Of a stretch of 64,000 nucleotides of DNA, positions 56,508 to 64,000 are shown in pieces. The first letter of the stretch is position 1; every line of letters starts with the position of its first letter. The stretch spans positions 186,001 to 250,000 of the forward strand of contig JAKJXP020000023.1 of the NCBI GenBank assembly GCA_022225965.2, in the 5' to 3' direction. Source of the DNA: Diatrype stigma. Taxonomy: Eukaryota > Ascomycota > Sordariomycetes > Xylariales > Diatrypaceae. The notes beneath the pieces were generated by a model that had not been told where the DNA came from, searched no databases, and was given only the letters and a program-made list of their open reading frames with translations. The position numbers and the translations under genes were made by a program.

Positions 56508-59500
56508 ATGCAGCACGGGCCTACTGAAACTTTACAAAACGTCCAAACTCGAAGCAACCCCGATTCAACCCACACCTCGCACCAACATGGCTTTTTCCAC
56601 CATGATCCGAGCGCCTCAGCCCTCGCACTCGACCCTCGGCAACAACCTGCTCGGCTCGGTAGCCTGTCGCCGCAGTCAGTTCGGGCCGGTGGCACAAGCG
56701 GCTTCCTCGCAGAGGGTGTCGACTCGGAATCCCTTGAGGAGCGACTACGTGGACTGAACGACTCTACGCCCTTGGATGCGGGATCTCCTTTGCTCCCTGG
56801 CAAAAGAATATTCGAATATGAGAATGCTTTGGCGCCTTCCACACCTAGAAAAGCCTTAGGTTTCAAGGTGATTAGACGTGATGATGCCCCGTCCAGTGGC
56901 GTTCTGCTTTCTGACTTCCCTAATGGTACGTTCCCACCAGTTGCGAACTATACTGCACTGTCACCTGTCTAATGTCTTACACTACTCCCTAGAAATCTTG
57001 ACACACATTCTGTCCCATTTGCACCCGGACTCGCATGCAGCCGTAGCTTTGGTGTCTAAGCGATTCTACTCGCTCGTCACTACCCCTCATGCGTGGCGCA
57101 TGGCTTTCCAGCGCTTCTTCCCTGGGCATGATGCATTGGTAGCAGCCAACAGAACTCAGGATGGGGCGTGGGAGTTGGAAGACTCGGACGTTGTGCGTTC
57201 TGAAGTCCGACACTTCACGCGGCTGACGCCTCATGCGTCCTGGCGTAGTGAATATCTACTCAGAACCCGTCTTCTCCGGAGTCTTGCTCGGGGCAAGCCT
57301 GGAACCAGTTTGGGTGGTATCGGGTCTTCGTCGCGCACGAGTCAGTCAGGCAAGAAGTCTAGCGCAGTCTTGACGTACAACACAAAACTACCATCCATGG
57401 TGACCCACTTGCACGCAACCTTCACATCCAGTAGCAAGAAGTCTCCTCGGGTCATCCACGGCGCTGGGGATTTCTGCGTTGCAAGTGCTAGTGACCCTAC
57501 TATTGGTAAAGTCGAGAAATGGGGCTTAGATGACCCTTTTGCCTTTGCTCAGCTCGACGAAGTGGTACCCCAGATACTACCGTACGGGGTCGGCGAAGGC
57601 CCCGCAGCTGTACCCAATATCATGGATGTCAGCCAACCTTACGGCATCGTCGGTGGTGAAGGCTTCCCTGGCGGCCGTGTTTTCTACCGTCCGAGTAACG
57701 AGTTTCGGGGAAAGTACTTGGGGCAGGGTGTCAGTGTGATTGAGGCCCATCCAGACATACCTAAAATTCCAGAGCTCTCGGAGGGAATCTGTTCTGTCTG
57801 GATTGCCAAATCGCCCGCCGTCCCTTCTTTGACTCAGTCCATGGTTGGGATGTTGACAGGCTCATCTTTAGGCGTCGTCACAGCGTATGCTCTGGGCTAC
57901 GATCCTTCAGGCCCTCGCTATGCAAGCGGGGAGATCAGCGCTCGTTGGGTACTCAGCCCCGGAGTTCCTATAATTGCCCTCAAGGTAGATGATAACTATA
58001 ATCACAAGAGGAAAACTCTCGGTCGGGTCTGGGCTGTAGCACTAAACGCACTGGGCGAGGTCTACTATCTCACCCAACCCCCTACTCCGCCTGCTACCAA
58101 AAGCAAGGCTGATGATAGCACGAAGCTTGCGTGGCATGCAGGGCGGACCGCTTATTGGCAACTAGTGGAGGTTACTCGACGTCAGGCGCGTTCAGAAGAA
58201 TCAGAGAGGAATGTCATCCGTGGGACCTACTCACCTAGGTCTCCCTCAAACGGTATGAATCTGAAGAAAGAACAATTGGCAGCAGAAGCTCGAGAAATCG
58301 AAAGGTTTTTGCACTATAAACCATCTCACTTCAGAAAGGTCTGTACTGGCTGGGATATGCGCCGGAGGCTTCAAGTGGATTTCGCCGGGGACGACGAACA
58401 CGGTGCCGGTGAAAGCATTTTTGTCATCAATTGCGGGCTAGAAGAAGATCAGACCTCCAGCATTATTCGATATAGTAGGGCTCGCTCGGGCCAGCAACGC
58501 GAGCAACCTACACCACTGGAAACCCCAATTGAAACACCTATGACCCCCTCCATATTTGGTGGCAGCAATTCTAGGTCGCCCTCGCCTAAATCAACTGGCC
58601 CATCCCTTTTGAAAAAGGCTCTATCACCAGGAAGGGTATCTTCTCCCACATTGCAAGACCCAGCCAACCCAGTATTGGATGATTGGGTGGAAACGTCTTT
58701 TTGTTCCAAGGACCTTGATCATGTACAAATCACCACGAGCAATGAAGATTGCTCGACCCTCGCCATCGTGGGACGTTTCGAGGACACAGCCACCCCTTCC
58801 AGTGTACCGGCAACACCCACAGCACAATCCCCTTCAGATATTCCTGGAAGATGTGCAAGGCTATTCGGCATCGGTACAAACACCGGAAAGATCCTACTGT
58901 GGAATATGCGTGAAGCACATGCTAGTGATGGAGTGCATCCAGTCCGGGTGATTCAGACAGAATCCCCCGAAATTTCATGCCTGGCACTTTCGGCCCTGTA
59001 TCTTGTCCATGGAGGCATCGATGGTCTCGTACAAACCTGGGATCCTTTGGCTTCTACTCTAGAGCCAGTTCGGACCCTGAACTCCCGTTCACAGGGCAGA
59101 CTACCCCGTCATATGTTAATCGCCAACCCAACGCTCCGAAATTTAAATTTCGCTGCTGCGGGCGCGATTCATCTGGACCCTGATGCTACGGTCCTCCGGG
59201 GCATCATTGCTTTTGGTACTTTTGTTCGCTACTGGTCATACAGCTCCTCAAGCCAAGCGACAGGCCGCAAGCGGCGATTGCGCCATTCAGACGTGCATGG
59301 GCGGGCTACAGGTCGACGCCACGGCGGAGGTGTCCAGGGCTATATCGCAGCAGAAGCCGAAGAGCTACGCATTGAGCAGGAGCACAAAGACCGTGAGCAG
59401 GCTCATCTTCGCGCTCGCTTTGGTGTCGGCCTCGCCGAATTGACCGAGGCGGAGGCTCTTCAATATGCTGAGATAATGTCTCAAGAAGCATTCCTCCTCG

Positions 59501-60075
59501 ACGAACAACGCCGCGCGAGCGCTAGCGACACTGGTTCGATTGCGGATCTTGACACCACTTCAACTAGTGGCAGCACAGACACTCTAACTCCTGAGCCAAG
59601 TGTGACCGGTCTGAGTCCACCTGTAGCGAGCTCAAGCAATGTACAGCAGGTAGATGAAGAAAGCGACTATGACCTACAGATTCAAACTGCACTGCGGCTA
59701 TCTCTCCTCGAGAGCGCCGGCGAAACGGCCCAGTCGCCAAGGGGGAACAGCTCTGCAGAGTACGAATTCCCAATCACCTACAAGGAAAAACGGGGCAAGC
59801 AACCCTCGTCCATCACCTCGCCGCCCTCCAGCCACACGCGTGTGCTGAACCGGGTCGAATCGTCTTCCTCTACTACGGCAGCATGGGCCACCCCACGCAC
59901 AGACAACGACGACGACGACGATGACCTACAGTTCGCGCTGAAGTTGAGCCTAGCCGAGGAGGAGAGCAGGAAGTCGTTGGGCATGGCTGAGTCGGCCTTC
60001 CATCTGGAGGGCCCATTCCCAAATCTCGAAGCCCACGAGAGCGTGAAGGGAAAGGGTAAGGGGAAGGCCGTCTGA
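56508..60075 (+). CDS. F-box protein with WD-like repeats and C-terminal ubiquitin-interacting motifs
   Basis: This is a likely substrate adaptor of an SCF ubiquitin ligase that also binds ubiquitin. There are two exons, 56508-56925 and 56993-60075, split by a 67-bp GT-AG intron inside the F-box, giving 1166 residues. The F-box (about 135-180) reads DFPNEILTHILSHL then AVALVSKRFYSLVTTPHAWR once spliced. A middle region of about 400 residues contains VEKWGLDDPFAF and GGEGFPGGRVFYRPS. WD-like strands at about 760-880 include GTNTGKILLWNM, GGIDGLVQTWDPLA and GTFVRYWSYSS. Three stretches near the C-terminus fit the UIM pattern of hydrophobic-x-x-Ala-x-x-x-Ser-x-x-acid: LQYAEIMSQE, IQTALRLSLLE and LQFALKLSLAE, the last after a run of Asp. 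It ends Lys/Gly-rich. No gene name is recognised; the domain calls are firm. Confidence 0.88.
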
Positions 60076-61469
60076 GGCATAGTTGGTGCTGCCTTTTAAG
60101 ATATACGAGTTGTGCGGTTCTTTTCTCACCAATTTGGTTTCACTTCTTGCCAACCTCCAAATCGGGGGTAATTGGGGACTATAGTCCCTTTTATTTTGCC
60201 TTTTCAACACAAGTAGCTTCCTAGTTCTAATTAATCATATGCTACTTCATCAAGACTTCGTTCAATGAAAATGTAATATTTTATTGCGAATGATATGCTC
60301 GTTAGCCAATCTAGGATAATCTTTTCAGAAATGGAAAATTTTCATTTTCTAAAGCTTTGCGAGATGGGGTCTACGGTATGTGCAGTGTCCCCCTTGTGCA
60401 GCTGCCACGACCTGCACCACCGCCGCCACTACCTACTACATAGCTGCTGCTGCTGCCACCACCTAGAGAAGAACGTTGGCGTAAAAGTTTACACATGGGG
60501 GTGCCCCGTCCTCATTGGGTAAGTAAGCTAGGCAGGTCATTTTCATTGCCTTCTTATCAATCACTCATAGGGGGGTGGGGGGCGACTGATATCAAAGTGT
60601 TATTCTTCATGTTTCTTTTGCATCTAGTACCTAGTCCTAGTGGCGCCGACTATATGTGTATATGTATGGATACACGTTAATGATACAGGTTGATCGCAGG
60701 TTAAGACGTCAATCAATCACCTAGCCACCATCATCATCTTCCATCTCCTATAGATAGCCCTTCTTAGATTTGACCGAAGTATCTCATCTGCAGCCCTCAA
60801 CCATTCAATCATCAATCACCCCGTCATCCACCGCCCCATCATTTCGGCCACACCCGACCCATGCGCATATATAGATCAGAGGTAGAGTAGAACATCGCGT
60901 TGAAAAAAAAAAGATCAATAACAAGACGCCCACCCGAGGAAAGAACAACAGCAAGATTGGTATATGAGAATGAGTATTACCACCACCGAGAAAACTCCAT
61001 CCCAGCCACGATCCCATCTTTGTGTGTGTGCGCGTGTGTTCTGTGTTGCATATGGTCCCTCATATTTTTTTGATCTCCATCTCTCGTGTATGTACGATGC
61101 GATCACCGGTTGGGGGGTATATCCTTTCATTCCTTTGCCCTTTCATGTATTTGCCCCCCGTGAACTCCGTCGCTGATAATAAGATAAAAAAGTAAAAATA
61201 AAAGGTGCCGTAAACTATATCGATCGGAACATGGTGAGTAATAGATATATGTAAAAGAAAGATCAAAAAGAGGTTAGAAGTGAAGACATGCGTCAAGCAG
61301 GTGATGGGATTAGCTATTAGGGCGAGTCGTCCGTCGATTCGATTGGAAAGCCGCATTTCGGTTGCTTGTTGACCGAATGTCGAGAGAAGAGAACAGACAT
61401 GTGCCACGCAGACATGCGTAGATGGATGGTTGGCCGCAAAAACTCCAACGGCTAGGTAGGCAAGTAGAC
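60076..61469. other. Convergent intergenic region
   Basis: This lies between the 3' ends of two converging genes, so it should contain both terminators. No gene is supported; the 140-codon minus frame at 61060-61482 is out of phase with its neighbour. A GCTGCTGCTGCTGCC run occurs near 60443 and an A10 run near 60903. Confidence 0.45.
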
Positions 61470-64000
61470 TCAATTTTCCCAACTGTACCGTCGCTCCGGC
61501 AAATGCGGTATGTGCACTATATCCTCGCCGGTGATGCGGCCTAGGGCCTCTTCCTCAACGGTGTAGTTGCTGCCGAGTGTCTCGGCGGTGGACACGCGAT
61601 TCCGGCGGTAGTTCATGGATGGTGGGATGGGTGGCGGTTCGAAGAAGTCGCCGCCGTACGGGTGGTGGTGAGCGGTAGGGAGCGGGGGGCGGGGGGTCCT
61701 CGACGACGATGACGGGTACGGCAGCTGGACATTATCCGGCAGAGGGCCGAGGCAGATGACCTTCGATGAGTCGATCGGCATGCGTTGTACCGCCGGTGCT
61801 GGTGAAGGCGGTGCTAGGGATCCGCGAGAAGACACAGACCGCAGGACCGAGCGAGGCTCTGCGCTACTCGAGGACATGGTGGAATTCGATCGGACTGTGG
61901 TAGTTAATTGGGGGTTGTTAACCAGGGGCTGAGTGGATGGGTAGTGGTTCATGTTGTGCGCATTCCATTCGTTTCTGTAGTCGCCGTAGGGGGTCATCGG
62001 CGAAGAGCTTCCATCGCTGAAGTTATCAGGTGTCGGAGATCCTGGGAACAGGTTGTAGAGCCCTAGGTCCGTTGAAGGCCGTCTAGGGGCGGCTGCCGTC
62101 GAGTTCGTATATTGCTGGCTCTCGTAGAACTGGTGCTCCTGCATTGATGACGACTGATCGTATTCCGTATCCAGGGGTAGCGGATCGAGCCCCATCCTCG
62201 CGATTTCATAAGCTGCCATGTCGTCTCCACTCGGATGGAATTCGGCGGCACCGTTCGTGGACTCGACCCGCCTAGCACCGAGTTCGACGGGTGGGAGTGG
62301 GCTTGGCGTCCAATAGCCCTCGCGGCTCGGATCGGTCCCATAGTTGACCGGGTACGGGCTAGGAGTGAACTGGCCGCGGGTATCTTGACCACCGGATTTC
62401 GACCACGGGAGGCTTTTCGATATCTTCGATAGAAGTCCACCGTTTTCTGTCTTCGGTGAACCCGGCTGTTCAAGCGAGTCCGTGTCTTTGAAGGTGCCTT
62501 CGGCCTCGGTGTTTCGCCCCTGGTCTTTCCTCCTTCGCACCAACCACCAGACTACCATGACAATAGTCATTGCGGCGGCGAAAGCCCCAACAACTACCCC
62601 CGCCAGCTGCTCTCTGCTCAGGCCGTTGCCATTAGAACCGACTGGTGAATTAGAGTTCGCGTCATTAGTCGGAGGGATGGCCTTGATTGAGGTGTTGGTG
62701 AGAGGTTCATCGGGAAACGTAGCCTGGTGCACGGAAAAAGTACTCGCTTCATAGTTAGTAATGAGGTAAGCTTCTTGTAAAAATGTCCTCCCGATAATGA
62801 TTTTGCCCCCATCGTGTACACGTCGTAGGGGGAAGTAGGGCACTGCGGGTGTGCCGGGGGCGAGGCCCATAAACGGGGCCTGTGCATATTGGATGAAGGC
62901 GTTTGCAGATACAGTGATGGTCACTGTCGCCTGATCATCCAGCGATTCTGCTGAGTCGTCTATGCTGCCGGTGCTAGACAGCACGAAGGCGACCGAGAGA
63001 TCCGGTGCTGCCCGGAATTTTTCCAGGCTATCCCCGTCGTCCGGGAATACATATAGGCCGAAAGTCTCATTCCAAGTAAGGTTGAAGGCAACGGCGAATC
63101 GGTCGCATATCGAGGTTGGAAGCCACAAAAATGGGGTCGAGCTGTCGATAAGAGCTGTGGCCGACTCACCGTCGGAAGTCAAGGCGACGGACCCAGCCGG
63201 CCAAGAGGCAGGCGTCTTCCCAGCGTCACTTACAGACGTCGTGATAGACGTGATCAATACTTCCGGCTGCTTGGTTGATGCGTTTAGGCTGAACAACGTA
63301 TCGTGGGCCACGAAGCGGTTTTCATCGTAACCCCCCAGAGTCAAAGACAATGGCATGCCGCCAGAACCAGCTTTTGCTTGTTGTAAGTCAAATGGCCAGA
63401 CAATTGGGGTATACTGTTGACACTTACCATAGTATGCTCCTGCGGTGTAACCGTAGCTCTGGCTCCCAATCATCGTCTTCTCGGCCAATACAGCAACAGA
63501 ACCTTCTGCGACGGCATCATTCATTTCAAATTTGTCTACGCCCAATCCAAAATATCCGACATAATAATCGGTATTATTAATGCCAGCCACCAGTTGTTCC
63601 GCTAGGGAAGTCTGTTGCCCTTGTGTGTTATCGGGCGCGGCGACCGTCTCCATTGTATAGTCGCCATTACCTCCGAGGCCGAGATAGTCCATCCCCAGCC
63701 TATATGCACCGAGCGACTGCTGGCTCTTTGATTTACTCGCATCGTAGACGCCTCCACGAGCAGCCTTGCACGTTGTATCGTCTGAGAGAACAGAAGTGTT
63801 AGGCGCACAACCCACGACATCTCAATTTCGAGACCGAGACCGTTGTCAAACTCAAAGCAACTTACTGAGACTGCAGCTCTGCGATTCAACTACCCATATT
63901 TCGGACAGGCTTGTGCTCACAGTGACGTCGACCTTTTGTGATGGTTCTCCCACGTAGAGGCTTATCGCGGACCAGTTCCCGTCGACGCCGTACCTAATCC
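61470..64000 (-). CDS. Membrane-anchored pepsin-like (A1 family) protein, catalytic site degenerate; 5' end beyond window
   Basis: This is a type-I membrane protein with a peptidase A1-like ectodomain. Exons within the window are 64000-63866 (partial, with the start off the right edge), 63781-63428 and 63376-61470. The 84-bp intron joins CSL to NDTTC. The 51-bp intron (63377-63427) has good GT-AG ends but is open and a multiple of three, so it could be retained. The first active-site region reads VTVSTSLSEIWVVE where active enzymes have hydrophobic-D-T-G-S, so the first catalytic Asp is absent. The second reads ALIDSSTPFLWLP, keeping Asp but not the T-G pair. SLTLGGYDENRF and PYFPLRRVHDGGKIIIGRTFL are typical family strands. 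A membrane helix (GVVVGAFAAAMTIVMVVWWLV) is followed by RRRK and a ~350-residue Ser/Pro-rich cytosolic tail. It is more likely a receptor or scaffold than a protease. Confidence 0.82.

Noticed and set aside
57530..59848. Many short frames inside the F-box/UIM gene on both strands
   Set aside because: All are alternate-phase shadows of the 1166-residue reading frame.

Overview
This window is nuclear DNA from a filamentous ascomycete (Pezizomycotina, most likely a Sordariomycete). The evidence is short 48-400 bp GT-AG introns with CTAAY-like branch sites, CT-rich leaders, sparse genes, fungal-specific families (signalling mucin, allantoate-permease-type MFS carrier, F-box/UIM protein), and many TACCTAGGTAGGTA-type motifs in the spacers. 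No rRNA, convincing tRNA, CRISPR array or complete transposase gene was found. Exon boundaries were set by hand from splice signals, reading phase and family resemblance, so they are models and not transcript evidence.

Layout, left to right. At 0.4-4.4 kb a divergent pair encodes the TFIIF beta subunit (minus) and a five-finger CCCH protein of the ZC3H3/Red5 type (plus). At 5.3-5.96 kb there is a 661-bp non-autonomous DNA transposon with near-perfect terminal inverted repeats and an 8-bp target duplication. At 6.85-9.63 kb lies a six-exon Sel1-repeat protein resembling the Nif1 cell-cycle inhibitor. A 9.5-kb gene-poor stretch rich in microsatellites follows, then a single-exon bZIP factor with a predicted membrane segment (19.2-21.0 kb, minus). 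After another 6.8 kb without a recognisable gene comes a tight divergent pair, NOC4 (minus) and mitochondrial ATP synthase subunit 4 (plus), sharing a 461-bp spacer.

From 33 to 39 kb are a small cysteine-rich orphan ORF, a DHA14-type MFS efflux transporter, and a six-exon FKBP12-type prolyl isomerase. A 9.6-kb spacer holds a 62-bp miniature element with a 9-bp target duplication and a strong hairpin. The last 15 kb are denser: an Msb2-type signalling mucin with an ~81-bp coding minisatellite, an ACS-family MFS transporter, an F-box/WD/UIM ubiquitin-pathway protein, and a membrane-anchored pepsin-like protein lacking the first catalytic aspartate, whose 5' end runs off the right edge.

The genes are mostly unrelated housekeeping and signalling functions rather than one pathway or biosynthetic cluster. 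I saw no clear new multi-gene system. The most unusual items are the two miniature transposable elements, the membrane-tethered bZIP factor, the pseudoprotease-like receptor candidate, and the F-box protein with three ubiquitin-interacting-motif matches.
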